DNA of 64,000 nt. Origin: Parelaphostrongylus tenuis (lineage: Eukaryota > Nematoda > Chromadorea > Rhabditida > Metastrongylidae). This document shows, in pieces, positions 1 through 11,947 of this stretch (positions are counted from its first letter, which is position 1; each line of letters begins with the position of its first letter). Where the stretch lies: contig JAHQIW010005521.1 of NCBI GenBank assembly GCA_019055375.1, positions 1-64,000 of the forward strand. Reading direction: 5' to 3'. Position numbers and translations under genes: made by a program. The notes under the pieces are model-generated. The model was not told the origin of the DNA. It ran no database searches and saw only the letters and a program-made list of their open reading frames with translations.

Positions 1-177
1 TCACGCAATTGTTGAAGTTTTTTAGGAGCCGTGGGCGACGGTGGCTACGATGGAAGCGAAGTTTGAAAACATTCTTATGTGATTTAGCCCTATTTTCTGT
101 GCAAATATTTTTTTGGTGAACTTATGAGTGGGAATGAAAACAAGAACAATCATTTCCAACATGTTCTCCCAGGTGAG
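1..177. other. No feature recognised
   Basis: Leading AT-rich sequence before the first SINE. No recognisable gene or repeat was seen. Confidence 0.4.
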
Positions 178-455
178 GAGAGCATGTGGCGCAGTGGTTA
201 GAGGTGCCCTGCGTCGCGCACGAGATCACGGGTTCGATCTCGCGCTCATGGCTCACCAAGCCATCCATCCCTCCGGGGTCGGTAAATTGGTACCAGACAG
301 GTCTCAGGCTTGTCTGGGAGGATAAGCAGCCACCGCGAGTTATTGTAAAGGCCAGATGTGCATTCAATCACCTCAAACGAAGTTAAAAATTGAAGTCGAA
401 TGCATGGCGCATCCCTCAGGGATTGATCAACGCCGAGAGCTTCATCCTTTTTTTA
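178..455 (+). repeat. tRNA-derived SINE, full-length copy
   Basis: The head resembles a tRNA gene: an A-box-like stretch (TGGCGCAGTGGTTAGAGG, about 187-204) and a B-box-like GGGTTCGATCTC (about 230-241), giving an internal pol III promoter layout. A unique body follows (GGCTCACCAAGCCATCC, then a segment ending near TGCATTCAATCACCTCAAA), then a conserved tail with AGGGATTGATCAACGCC and a run of T. The same head-body-tail order recurs at 21279, 26264(-), 27817(-), 29918, 41751 and 55249, which shows that it is one dispersed family. The small ORFs inside it are by-products of the repeat. Confidence 0.85.
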
Positions 456-1186
456 TCTCCCAGGTGAAGTTAACGAATTGGAACTACTGTTTGTTGTAAT
501 GTGTGGAAAAATAGTATTATGATTGCCTTCTAACGCGTACTATCACGCAATATAATTTGTTCAAAAAACGCATAAACTTATAAACTTTGATCAGCTATTT
601 TGAGAATCTCGAGAAAGTTCCTCTTCTGATTTTTCTACGGTCTAATTACTACGATAACTGGAACATGTGTGTACGCTGTTTTGATCGCCAGAATTTCTGT
701 AGAATCCAACAATTATTGAGTATGCTGATGAGATTGCTTGTTAAAAACATGAAATCTGCACCGAATTAATGATCGATGGATTTCCTTTGAAAAATCATTG
801 GAGGTGTAGCAGTCGAGAAAAATTTCCAGAAAATACCAGTATGAATGTACATGTATGAGCTTCAATAAATAATATGAATTATTGTACTGTGGATACAACT
901 CGTATGTTCGTCAAAGCGACACGGAATTTTTTGTAAAAGAAATTAGTTTGAGTATTATGAGGTGGTTCATTCATATCTGGCGTCACTTAGTCCCGATGTC
1001 GAGTGTGCTCTTTGATAACGATAATCTGCTTTAATATATGCTTTTCTTGTATATTGCTGAAAAAATAGAGTACTAGAATTTCTCTTGAGCGTAGTTGTAA
1101 CATTATATGATTTATGGGTAAGAGACCGCAGTTGCTTCAAAATCAAGCTATTAAATTTAGCACTATTACTGTCTATACTTCATTAG
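456..1186. other. No feature recognised
   Basis: AT-rich sequence with only short random ORFs. A CTGATGA at about 723 lacks a hammerhead stem II and is not counted. Confidence 0.4.
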
Positions 1187-1300
1187 GGATGAAGCTCTCG
1201 ACGCTGACAAAGCCTTGAAGGACGCGCTATGCATTCATCTTCACCAAGCATCGGCAGAGTTGAGTAAATGCGTGTATGGCCTAGCTAATGCATTGAAGTG
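1187..1300 (-). repeat. SINE tail fragment, reverse orientation
   Basis: Reads as the reverse complement of the SINE tail: GGATGAAGCTCTCGACGCTG at the left edge, then GGACGCGCTATGCATTC. The tRNA-like head is missing, so this copy is truncated at its 5' end, as expected of a retroposed copy. Confidence 0.7.
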
Positions 1301-3723
1301 GCCTTCAGATGTTTTCAATAAATGTCGTAAAATTTCCGAATCAAAAAACTCGAGGTCATAATCGTCTGTAAAAAAGTGAGGCGCTCAATTATCTAATGTA
1401 TATGAAATACATATATTAACTGACGTGTGTAAATCCGCTGGTAAAACGACGCAGCTAATCTCGCGTCCATAGACAAGTTGTGGTAATGCTAATGTCTGAG
1501 AGCTTAGAGTCTACTTTAATTCTGTCTTTGTTATTATTTAGGCACAATTTTATACTCAGTCGAATTGACAACACGATAACGTTTTCCGTTTCACATACCA
1601 GCAACCGTTTTTAGGTTACCGCACACTCAATTTTCCGAACAGCACCGCTCAGAACGATCCTAGTTCGGCACTTTCGCAATGACGCCTAGTCTGGGTTTTG
1701 TTGTGTTCTGAACGTCGTCTAGTTTTCGCTAACCCAACTTGATACGTGTAGACGTCACACCGGCTACTTTAAAAATTCATGTAAAGCTACTTTCTTCTGC
1801 TGTGATTTTTGTTCTAGAAAGCAATAGCTCCTCACGATGAAAAAGATTCCGCACTTTTAGTATGTGCATCCTTCCGTGTCCTTAGTGTGTATACAATTCT
1901 TGTTTATAGAAAAAAATACACGCACCCACATTGAAATCATGCAGCTGTCAGCAATTATTGAAGTTTAAAAGTTTCACAAGGAATATTACGATGTTTACAT
2001 TGTGGTTTTGATATAGTCTCATTCCACACAAAACCTAGAAGTCATCATGTCAACTAATGATCAGAGAACAAAGAATTGCTTTCCAGAAATAATGAAACAC
2101 ACAGCATGCGATGCCAGTTCATGGAGACAACCATTTAAGCTTTTTTATTATTGGACGTGTTTCTTCAACATCATTGGATGTTCACCAAAATTGAGAAATT
2201 TAGTAAAAATTATTGGTGAGACACCTTCTCAAGGAATTAACATTGCGTGCTACAACACGTTGGATAAGCTACCTATTGATTACAGTAAATCTGGCAAGGT
2301 CGGGGAGAGACTTGCGCAGAAAAATAAACCCCGAGAACTTCACTATGACATCTATCGAAGTCACCTCTCACGAATGCGTTGAATCCGATTCGCGATCAGC
2401 AACGTGTCAAGTAGCTTTGTAGTCAGGCTGGAAGTCGTTTGGAGAAGAAGATCTCTGGAGTCGTCAACATAGTCCTTCAGGAAATTGCCATTACAACATA
2501 GCCCCTCAACATTTAAACAATTTTTTACATATGTAGTTCTTTCCGGCATAGTATTCAATCGTCTAATGACAGAACGTAATGGAGGTGATTATTCAACGAT
2601 GTAGTGAGTGGCCTCCACGTAATAGGCTTCCTCTCTCGGTGTTCACGTGATGAATTTTTTTATTTGAGACAGTTGTATTATAGATCGACTCAAAAGATTT
2701 AGCCTAATTCATGAATCGACTTTGTACTCGCAGAAAAAGATTAGTAACAAGTGCATAACTTTACTATTGTTTTTTTGTTGCCCACATCCTGAGGAAATGT
2801 GATTATAGAGCCATATGGACTTATCGACTTCTTAGCCAAAACATGATGTGATAGTTGTATTGCCGGACATTAGTAGAATGGTGTGGTCATCTCATTCGGT
2901 ATCGATGCGTGATTCTTGTGCATAGCACTTACTCTTGCATGTCGATTACCTAGGTTTTCCCAAATAGGAACGTGGTAAGCGCAGTGGTAGTGATGTTGTT
3001 ACACACGTACGACGATGGATCAATGCAGCTCCTGAAGAACCAAGTAGCTCACCTTAAGCGGAGGTCGTGAAGTGATGTGCTTGTATCCGCGCAACATGTA
3101 ATGTTAGTTGAAGTAAATTTTGAAAAATTCAATGAAGTGAGATAAATTGAAAGAAAAAAGAAGCGTCCATTGTGTAAAATCCGAAAAGTTCGACCACGAA
3201 GTCGGCACATTTTAGCTAACCAAACAGAATTTATTAAGGATGGAAATTGCAAAATAGTGATCACCTGGAGTTCTTCCTATGGTGCAATCTCAAACAAAAT
3301 CGAATCTTTATATCTGACTGTTTTCTAGAAGCTCGCTCGAAACAATGTAATCTGACTATATTTTTGAGCCCTGAGCAGTCGACTGTTAACCACCACAATG
3401 TATGGTGATCTTGTTCCTGGACATGTAGTGATATGTTATCTCTGCAATGTGTGAAGTGAAATTTTCACTTTACACGCGCTCAGTGTAACACGTTTGTTGA
3501 CGACTATTTTATGCAAGGGGCTTCTTCCCTAGAAAAGATTAGCTCAGACGAAAGCACCGTGCAGTTGACGAGGGTGTTTTACTGAAACACGTTTCTTGCA
3601 CTAAATAAGTGCCGGTAAAGGAGCTCATGAAAGACGGAGGAATTCGATGTCAGATTACATTGTTTCGGTCGAGATTTTAGCAAGCAGTGAAATATAAAGA
3701 TGTTGTTGTTTGTACTTTACTAG
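1301..3723. other. Gene-free stretch, no recognised product
   Basis: The longest ORF (111 codons, 2047-2382, plus) has no domain, signal peptide or splice context that I recognise. Around 2966-3030 GCGCAGTGGTAGTGATG followed by GATGGATCAATGC looks like a very decayed A-box/B-box pair, too weak to call. Otherwise nothing was seen. Confidence 0.4.
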
Positions 3724-3850
3724 ATATGAAGCTTTCGACGCTAACGAATCCCTGAGGGACGCTCTATGCATTCTATTTATCAACCATTGACAGAATTTAC
3801 TGAATGCACAGATGGCGTATATAATGACTTTTAGTAACCTACAGGTGTAT
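3724..3850 (-). repeat. SINE tail fragment, reverse orientation
   Basis: Reverse complement of the family tail: ATATGAAGCTTTCGACGCTA, then TCCCTGAGGGACGCTCTATG and a decayed body. No tRNA head is present. Confidence 0.7.
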
Positions 3851-4869
3851 GAAAAGTCTGTGCTAATATTCACTCAAACACTCATGGGTGCCAATTCACC
3901 GACTGCGGTAGAAGAATAATTGGAGGTTAGGGTCGCGAGGTCGTATCACTTACAATCTATAATATCAGTGCACCAACGGCAAGTTACGACAATGTGTCTT
4001 AGGAAAAGACATAGCACATGATGGTTGAAATCTAATTTGATATAGATAATGTATGAGACAATGTACAATTTTATGTAGATGACTGGCGCCAGCTATTTTA
4101 GACACGTCGTTATGAATACATGAGCGTTACTTATTATTGAAATATCGCAACATAATTTTTCGATAGTGCAAAAGTTGGTGGCCTCGAAAACCTTGCCGGC
4201 TCATAAAAATGACCTCTATATTTTTAAATCCGCAGAAGAGTTTGAAAGAATTTGATCAGACCATTAGTGCGGTGAAGGTGATGATAGTTAGAAAAAAGTT
4301 TGTCATTCAATTTCTTATAACTCTGTGTTCCACGGCCTAAACTCGCTATGAATGTAGTCGGGTGTGAAGTAGACTGTCTCGTACTGCTGCACAGAACTTA
4401 TACATTTCTTTGAATTAACACGCCACTTGGAAGATGAACGTGAACGAGACGAAGAGATAGTCCTTGCAAATAGATGCACAGGTCGGAAAGATAAATGCTC
4501 TTGAATTACTGAAATCATTCATTAGTTTTCGACTTAAGGAAGGATCTCTTGCATTGGCACAGATAAAGAATGTTCGACTTCCATTTGTGTTCTTGAGATT
4601 TATCCTACTGCAGATCATAATAGCATGAAAAAAAAACCGTTTGAAACTTAGTTGGTCTAATTCTGTTTTGTCCCAAGTGCAATAATTGACTAATAGGACG
4701 CTACTTGAACTAATCAACATTAATTGCAGTAGGATTTGTAGACATGGCAAATACAAATATTTCAACGAGTACGTCGTGACGCTAAGACCCAGAATTCCTT
4801 CCGCCACCATATACCACACAAGAGGCTTCAAATTATCTGAACTATACTCAAGGTGAGCAAGTAATATAG
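3851..4869. other. No feature recognised
   Basis: AT-rich sequence. A 204-codon minus ORF (4415-5029) runs across this stretch into the next repeat; because it overlaps the SINE remnant and shows no domain, I do not treat it as a gene. Confidence 0.4.
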
Positions 4870-4975
4870 TCGTTGGAGGCGCCCTGCTATACACACCGAA
4901 TCGTTTGCTTTCGATCTCGCACCTCACGCTCACTAAACGTTCCATCTCCGGTCCAAAAATCATTTCCACTCTTCT
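4870..4975 (+). repeat. Diverged SINE head remnant
   Basis: Aligns by eye with the SINE head and first part of the body: CGTTGGAGGCGCCCTGC, then TTTCGATCTCGCACCTC and CTCACTAAACGTTCCATC in place of the usual GCTCACCAAGCCATCC. It is strongly diverged and lacks the tail. Confidence 0.5.
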
Positions 4976-5498
4976 GTGGTAGGACAAAAACACCGAACTG
5001 ATCTGCCGAGATGTCACGTATGTATTCAATAACTCTGGGATACTTGTTGATGTGGAATGCTTGCCATGTCATCCATAGAGTGGTCATCGGTCCAAAGCAA
5101 AATCGTTACGATGTTTCTCTAACTGGAGATGTGGTTCAGTCTGTCGTGATAAAATGACCTACCTTGTTGGCAACCGTAGGGAAAACAGGAAGTTTCTCTC
5201 TGAGAAATTTGCCTTTCTTAATTCTGCAAGAGAACCATTAGTAGAAGAAAGGTGAAGCGTTTGAAGTTAATCATTTACTTGAAGATGTAATATAAATACA
5301 ATCACTACTGGTGAATGAAGCCATCTCTTACCTACGCGATGCGCTTCCGACCAATGGGCCAAGTGAGTTTTTTCCTATCTTCATTATTCAATCTTCTACT
5401 TGTTGGGTTCAAATGTAGATGGACATCTTCACCACCATCACTTTCACCGCGTGTAAAACATTTATTTATACACCTATTACACCCGAACAAAGAAAAAA

Positions 5499-5930
5499 CT
5501 AATAGTCAGGGTACACCGTTTCAACTTCAAGCACTTCTTGCCACTTCTCCTGCAGAAAACCGATTCCGCGAGCGTAAAATTCGGATTTTTCCTGTTGAAG
5601 AAATGAACGACCAAATTATGCTATTCGATATCGGTATCAAACTTTCTGTCGCGCAACCGGTGCTCCGTTGAATGAAACAGATGATAGTCGCTTGGAGTTA
5701 AATCTGGACTGTATGGAGGGTAATCAAAAACGGTCCAACCAGCATCGCTCAACCATTTCCTTGTCAGTATTGCGGTGTGATGTACTTGTATTTCGTCATG
5801 TTGAATCAATCTACGTCAAAGTTATATTACTCGTAGCCATACCCTCCGAAGGTGATAAATTTCCCCAAACTTTCGCTAGAAAGGTAGGTACTTGTAGCGT
5901 GATCTCCTGTCAAAAAAGTTAAAGCTTTCA
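5499..5930 (-). pseudogene. Mariner transposase C-terminal remnant
   Basis: DDE/D transposase of the Tc1/mariner superfamily, which cuts and pastes its element at TA sites. On the minus strand, 5809-5621 reads IQHDEIQVHH, the place of the family's HDNARPH motif with the second catalytic Asp, then PPYSPDLTPSDYHLF, which carries the third Asp. A stop and a frameshift follow. The frame resumes as EFYARGIGFLQEKW and ends at a stop at 5499-5501, which matches the family's C-terminus. The upstream part is unreadable. It is dead: at least one stop and one frameshift, and no N-terminal DNA-binding half. Confidence 0.85.
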
Positions 5931-6839
5931 CGCTGTCCCCCTTTTACTTCTTTCACACTCTTTCACTTTAGTCTGGCGCATATTCAGTAGCTGCAATATA
6001 AAAAATGTCTGTAGCACTTTATAACTCTTTGAATATCCTCGACTTGGCTAAAAAAGTCAGTGTTTTCTCTATATGCGGATACAACCTTTTTTTTTGAAAA
6101 AAGAACACATATACACGTAAACAGCTAAGAACAATGAACCAATGAAATCAATGCAATATGTGTGCAAACAGTAAAACGAAGAATAAAAGAGCGGAACAAA
6201 AAAAAAGGTCGAGATTCCTATTTTTTTATGGTGCTTCACATTTCAACTGTGCCAGTATTGATATTAGTGAATTCGACAGCTGAATGATGTTCCTTTGAAA
6301 TTACGTGAGATGTTGATTGACCGACCTTTCTCGTTTCAGTGAATGCCGACGCGCAAATCTGAAATCTACACCTGTCGTGAAAGGACAAAATGTATGATTT
6401 TTCTTGGTCTGCAAGTTAGCCCTCCATTCACCGATCGGCATAATGATACCAAATCTGAAGTGTTGAGAACATTAATGTAGTACATCGACGGGCTCGCGTA
6501 TGAATTGTATTGAGCAAATGCGACTCAGACACCGCAAGGCTTCTAATGGAGCCGATTTCGTAGGATATTCTTGAGAAACTTGTTAACGCCAATTGCTTTA
6601 ACCTTTTTGATACTAGTTCTCTTGGCTGGAACATGTCCCCAAGCTGACAGACCCTGCCGTCCTTGGGTGCTTCCGGTGGACAAGTAATGTCAGACTTGAC
6701 CTGCGAGGCTATTTGTGATTTTAAGATTATACTTCTCTATAGTGTTGACTTGATAGTGACTCCCAGGGCCAACTATTTATTAACCTCGGCATAGTTGGAA
6801 TAAATCAGTGGCTTTTGATGAAAGCTGTTAAGACGTTGG
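5931..6839. other. No feature recognised
   Basis: AT-rich, with only short ORFs below 70 codons and no recognised repeat. Confidence 0.4.
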
Positions 6840-6927
6840 TAATAATAGTAATAAGCGAAAATACAATAGCACTACAGTACAATAACACAGTACTACAATG
6901 TGTGTAACAGTACATTAATAGTACAGT

Positions 6928-6964
6928 GGCTATCGTTCAAACGAGTCTCGCCTTCTTCAGAGCC
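6928..6964 (-). ncRNA. Hammerhead ribozyme-like motif, decayed (left arm)
   Basis: Minus strand: stem I strand GGCU (6961-6964), core CUGAAGA (6954-6960; position 7 of the core is free), stem II GGCGA-GAC-UCGUU, then GAAC where GAA-ACGU is expected (one base lost), and stem I partner AGCC (6928-6931). The core 5' half is intact. The GAAA/stem III side is damaged, so cleavage is unlikely. Confidence 0.5.
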
Positions 6965-7454
6965 TGAGAAAGTCAAATTAAACTGACAACTACTCAACCA
7001 TACACTATCACAACTCGGCAGGAAGACGTAGAAAGCAAATTTCGATCGCATAGTAAAAACTTTATTTTAGAACACTCACTGTCCAGATGTTTTAGGGCCT
7101 TCAATTATTCATTGGAGACCCCTCGCTTAAAGTCAGTGCACAAGTAAATGGAATAAATATTTGTATGTAAGCAGTGAAAGGCTCAAAAGTGAACTACAAA
7201 AGGGAGCGCCGCTTGTTATTGCGTGATCTCGTATCAACCGTTGGGTATCTTCCCTATCTGAGTCAAACACAAAACTCACTTATGTATTCAGTCTAAGCGG
7301 CTATGCAGTGAATATTGGAATACCTAGAAGAACTAAACAGTAAGTGTTTTAAATGATTCTTCTCCATGCGTTCAGAATTTGTTTTATTACGTCTTTCTAC
7401 CGGAGTTCTGAAATCGTTTGAATGAGTGAATTGCAGTTCGATTTAATCATTTGA

Positions 7455-7491
7455 GGCCTTGAAGAGGGCGAGACTTGTCGAAACGTCAGCT
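7455..7491 (+). ncRNA. Hammerhead ribozyme-like motif, decayed (right arm)
   Basis: Plus strand: GGCC then UUGAAGA where GGCU-CUGAAGA is expected (one core transition), stem II GGCGA-GAC-UUGUC with two G-U pairs, GAA, self-complementary stem III ACGU, cleavage base C (7487) and stem I strand AGCU. It is the inverted partner of the motif at 6928-6964. Together the two arms predict an intact ancestral core. Confidence 0.5.
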
Positions 7492-7575
7492 TCTACAATG
7501 ATGTTGTGCGGCTGTACTGCAGTGCTGTGATGTGTTATTGTAGTGCATACTAGTATAGATAGATACTGCTATCAT

Positions 7576-8819
7576 CAATCTCGAAACTGTTTTCAGGAAA
7601 AGTTCACTGAATTAGCAATGCTATAACACAGCTGCCTCCACAAACTGCTGGAATTTGCACACCATAAAAAGTGGTCATTATGAAGAATTCTTTAGTTAGA
7701 AGAAAGGAAACGAAAGATAAAACACAGTGCACAGATCTTTTGACTGCTTGCTGAATAAAATACTTAATCAAAAACTGCATGAAAGATCCAAATGTAATTG
7801 TAACATGTCGTCACATGATCTCTACTACTGGTAAGGAAAATAAAAGCATCTCTCAGGATTTTGCATTACTGCGCTGTTGCTGCAAAAATCTTTCCCGTGT
7901 TTTTGGTATTCATTCTCAACATAACTGAAAGCAAACAAGGCATAAGAATTTTCGACTATTAAATTAATTTTCACTTCCAGCCCTACTTGACTATGCTCTC
8001 TTTTATGAGAATCGAGGTTAATCGTTGATCGAAAGCTTAGCAGGACTAATGTGATTCAAAGCATGATTGGAGATTATGAGAATCATATATCGTATAAACA
8101 ACAGAGAGAAGTCATGCGATGAGTTTTCTCTTTATCTTGTTAGTGAGATATTCATTTTCATCTCAACGGTGTATCTCCTATGATCATCTAAAGATGAATA
8201 ATAGAACTCCAAGATAGTGAGATTTGCGCAGCATTCAAAAACCACACGTCAACATGTTGAACGGAAGAAAAAAAAACTTTGAACTACTGCATTGCTTTCT
8301 ACATTTCCGTAATAACAAAAGAAACAGAGGTGAGGAAACGGGCATTTATAACTTAAATTTGATTGACTTGCTGATTGTAATTTGTACGTTTTAGGTCAGA
8401 ACTATCGTACCGCTCACTTCAAAGGCTATACATAAGGCGTGACAAGTTGAACAAAAATGATCCCGGTATAGATGCTGTTGCAAGAATAACATCCAAGCAG
8501 CACGTAAGGTTATATAAGGGAATGGTCAACATGAAAGAGGTAAAATTCTGATGAGGATAAATCTTAGGCAATATCGCTGTCTCCAAAAGCTACGTGAACA
8601 AATCAAGCTCCCAGAACACAGTTTCTTTTGAAATTTGTTCTTCTTCGCAGTCGCACTGTGCCAAATATACTGAAGTAAAAAAGAAACATCAATCGAAATC
8701 CTTCTAATAGAAGTGTTCGGTTGTTCAACAAATATCTATTTCATTTGAGGGAATATTGTAGTAGTCATAATGTTTGTAAGCACACAGAGATGTGAATTTT
8801 CGAGCCGACTTTCATATTT
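7576..8819. other. No feature recognised
   Basis: AT-rich sequence without recognisable coding, tandem repeat or family repeat. Confidence 0.4.
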
Positions 8820-9460
8820 TCATTAAATCAATCGTTATTTGATCGTAAAAACCATCTATTCAGCAGCATAATTACCATCATAAACAGATATGCAGCCATC
8901 CGTTGTACAAAGGTTAGATGTCTTTTCGACAGAAAAATGAGGCTGACAATCAGAGAAGTACGTGAGATCACTTTTGAGCTGGTTGTAGTCTTCGAATTGT
9001 AGTCTCCCACAGTGCTGCTACAAAGCACGAAGAAGATAATATGATGGAGGAATATCAAGACTATGCGGTGGACTTATTGTCGAAGACGGCGTCATCGATT
9101 GGCTGCTTGTTTTCGAGCAGTTCTCAACACATCATACCCTAAAAATCCCATATAACCAATAACATAATCTTCCAAGATCACTGATCTCCCTCCTTGAGAA
9201 TTGTTCGGAAAGTCGCAAGGAAACGTGCGAGTGCCCAAATGGTTGTTAGGGGAACCGAACAAGAACCAAAAACGATAGCGAATCTCTTCAAAATACGCGT
9301 CTAGATTCAGAAAATGAACTCTATTTCTAGTGCGCCAATTTGAGATAACCTTATTCCTACGAGCCAAATTGGCCAAATGCCTGCAGTAACGTGGCTGTGA
9401 AGTACACAGAGGGCGGTTAGGAGTCGCTCCCAACAAACAAGTTCCTCATGTTCCTTTGGA
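8820..9460 (-). pseudogene. Mariner transposase remnant, nearly full length
   Basis: Minus strand, from 9436 down: a degenerate linker and first half (CRHLANLARRNKV, NRVHFLNL), then KRFAIVFGSC at the usual TGDE site with the first catalytic Asp lost. KIMLLVIWDF and ELLENKQPIDDAVF follow, corresponding to the family's VM..VWWDW and ELL....TINAD blocks, with stops in between. The C-terminal block reads YYLLRAL and LQFEDYNQLKSDLTYFSD near 9050-8930. Several stops and frame changes show that it is inactive. The order of blocks matches mariner from about residue 90 to the end. Confidence 0.75.
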
Positions 9461-10246
9461 AAAAACTGGCAAGCCACCCGTGACTACCCAGTTTCCGCGT
9501 TGTAGCTCAACAAGCTCTACATTGTGTATTAAATGTCAAAAACGGTGATAAAATTAAACGGGCACCATTCCCCAACCACCCAGGAGCTCTCCCTACGGCA
9601 GCGTCGGGTACGAAGAATAGGAGAGGCTGCTAAAATCTCACAGCCAAATCCAGCTGCCAAAATCGAGATGGACCGAAGTGATGACCTATACCTATGACGC
9701 ACATGCACTTGACATATAAATCGTTTTTAGAAATTTTTCTAAATGAAAGTAAGAAGGAAAAATACGACATCATAGGGCTGGTTGACATGATAAGAGGTAA
9801 CCCATTTCACATTGTTTATGACACCGAATGACTGTTTTTCAAAACATGCGATAGTAGAGATGTCGGCGTTAGAATTACCGTCAAAGCGAGTTTGACCATG
9901 AACATTGATTTATTTGGTAAACTAATAGCCGAATCGAACGAATGCGGTTGAGTTGATGTGAATTATTGCCGGATAAGACCATTTTTGACCATTCTGTAGA
10001 ACACCAAGAAGCTCCTCAGAGCGACAATACATTCTTCAAAGGGATTGGAGATTTGAACAAGAAAATCAGTCATAAAGGAACGCTTGAAGAACGTCACAGT
10101 AGGAACGACAAAGTGGGATGGAACAAACAGAGTGAGAGGCCATCTGGTCTCAATGACGGCCAAAACCATTCATGGTAACTCGTAATTCTGGAAATTTCAC
10201 CTTCAGCGGTGAATGTGGGGCCAATGGAGAGCACCATGACGAAATA
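9461..10246. other. Ambiguous stretch beside two mariner remnants
   Basis: Contains opposing ORFs at 9966-10178 (plus, 70 codons) and 9963-10169 (minus, 68 codons), neither matching a family I know. It may be an unrecognisable centre or flank of the neighbouring mariner. Confidence 0.3.
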
Positions 10247-10464
10247 GACATCGTAGCAGGCGTGACGCATGTTGTTCTCGTATTACATGCAGGTCTTATC
10301 GCTCGTGATGATCGATCTAAGAAAGTCGTGCCAGTGCGGTCGCAACAGAAGACTTTTGCCGATTGTCATTCGTACAGTGTGGTCGTGGTCGGTCAATGCA
10401 TGAGGTGTGCATATAGACATCGCTTTACGGTAGCCCATTTTACCTAGATAGCGAGAGATGGTGC
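10247..10464 (-). pseudogene. Mariner transposase fragment, DNA-binding linker to first Asp
   Basis: The minus-strand reading is long and clear: STISRYLGKMGYRKAMS, then HALTDHDHTVRM, SLLLRPHWHDFLRSIITSDK and YENNMRHACY. This is the mariner segment from the second helix-turn-helix through the linker to the first catalytic Asp. Here SDK stands where GDE is usual, so the Asp is retained but its neighbour is changed, and a stop follows shortly after. No catalytic second half follows in frame. The same subfamily occurs at 12258-12825 and 62160-62470. Confidence 0.8.
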
Positions 10465-11600
10465 TACGGCAGCACTTAAGGGTCTACTCCATATCCCGGA
10501 TTTAGAACAAGTATGAATTTCCAGCTGTTGTGCAGACCGTCTTCGTCAAAAGGGCGCCAGGCCAGATTAAGGTTGACTACGACGGCTCGTGTTGCCTCTG
10601 TCGGAGCGCTCAGACCAGTGGATCAGTCCGTTGGCAGTAGTACCTGCCCAGACGCTGTTTTGACATTCTGATCTCTTCGACCGCCCTTCTTGTAGTGATG
10701 TCCAGTTTATCCTCACTGAAGCATAATCGAGTGTGACTGGCGCTGATACATTTCGATTCTCAATTGATCAACCTTCGGCGCGTGCGCCCTTTTATCCTCT
10801 CGCTAATACTACTAGAAAATTCTCAAGCATACCATGATTTTTAGAGTAAAGCGTATGTATGAGAAAAAAAATGGAACAAAATGAAACATGGGAAAAACCA
10901 ATGCATAATATCTCGATAACGGTAAAGGTGAATTAGGCCAGAAGATGATGAGAGTTACCCTAAAAGAGATTACCTAGGGGAAAACGAACGATTACGTGGC
11001 CCACGTTAATTATGCAATAATGCGGCCAACTTCATATGTTACTCCTGTGTGTGTATAAAATAGAGTATTAGATAAACAAAATGCCAAAATGAGCTGCTAA
11101 ACCAAACTTGAAAAGAATTCTTATTAATATGCTAAATTCAGAGATAGATTTGAACAAAATTTTCGAAAATGTGGTTGAGAAACAGGCAAATGTTCAAATC
11201 TATCCGAATTTTTGAGTTTACTTCTTCGTTCGGGACTAAGTAAACCATTCATCTTCGACTCAAATCCGTCCTTTATCTATATCTTCCTTGTAATAAGACG
11301 CATCAGGGAACAGGCAGAGCAGCGGTAGTGACTCCGCTCATTACGAGGACAGCTCAGAAAACCCATGCGCTGTTCGACGCTGCCGTGAACCAACAGGGAT
11401 TCCCATTTTCTCGAGAGTGGGCTTCCTCCAATAGGCGGTGAAAACACCTATCACGGCTATCAAAGACTTTTAGGACTTGATCTGCAATCAACAACATTTT
11501 CGACAAAAATCAAAAAAACTTCAAGCAGCGGTCGAAGCCACAAGCAAGAAAGTTTGAAGACCACGTTGATTGTGGGTGACAGAAAATGAATTGAACTCTC
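10465..11600. other. No gene recognised
   Basis: The GC-richer part (10480-10790) flanks the mariner fragment and could be its decayed N-terminal portion; I could not read a DNA-binding domain there. The rest is AT-rich with nothing recognised. Confidence 0.35.
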
Positions 11601-11657
11601 TTTCTCTTTATTCAAAACTTGCACGAGATTGGTACTTCCTTTTCTTTAAAACTCGAT

Positions 11658-11693
11658 GGCTAACGTTTCGGCGGCAACGCCTGCGCCAGAGCC
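11658..11693 (-). ncRNA. Hammerhead ribozyme-like motif (left arm)
   Basis: Minus strand: stem I GGCU (11690-11693) with AGCC (11658-11661), core CUGGCGC (two changes from CUGANGA), a perfect stem II GGCG-UUGC-CGCC (11670-11681), GAA, self-complementary stem III ACGU (11663-11666) and cleavage base U. Compared with the right arm, the damage is in different positions. Confidence 0.55.
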
Positions 11694-11911
11694 TATACAC
11701 ATTTATTACACCAAATCTGTTTAACCTGTTAATATTTCGCATGCAACAAAAATCCAATAGAGAGAAATCGACAGTCAGTCGGAAAATCTTGCCTTATTAA
11801 CAATCATGGGGTTTTTCAGATTGACTAGACTACCGATTTCTTTTCTATTGGATTTTTGACGCAAGCGGAATATTCACCGAGTAATCAGGTATGGTATTAT
11901 ATATACGCCTA

Positions 11912-11947
11912 GGCTCTGATGAAGTCGTTGCCTTTGAAACGGTAGCC
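11912..11947 (+). ncRNA. Hammerhead ribozyme-like motif (right arm)
   Basis: Plus strand: stem I GGCU (11912-11915) with AGCC (11944-11947), intact core CUGAUGA (11916-11922), GAA at 11936-11938. Stem II has decayed (AGTCGTTGCCTTT against GGCG-UUGC-CGCC in the left arm) and stem III reads ACGG. A consensus of the two arms restores every core position. Confidence 0.55.

Larger units (their letters stand above)
6840..7575. mobile_element. Palindromic non-autonomous element with hammerhead-like arms
   Basis: The left arm (about 6855-7010) and right arm (about 7400-7560) are imperfect inverted repeats of about 150 bp. The left holds CACTACAGTACAATAACACA and GTCTCGCCTTCTTCAGAGCC; the right, reverse-complemented, holds CACTACAATAACACATCACA and GTCTCGCCCTCTTCAAGGCC. 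The 390-bp centre has no recognisable coding. The layout is that of a MITE or foldback element. Each arm holds one hammerhead-like motif, both reading outward. Confidence 0.7.

Noticed and set aside
720..765. CTGATGAGATT ... GAAATC near the start of the window
   Set aside because: The intervening sequence does not form stem II and there is no stem I.
4415..5029. 204-codon minus ORF, the longest unassigned ORF
   Set aside because: It overlaps a SINE remnant, has no recognisable domain, and its composition matches chance translation of AT-rich DNA.
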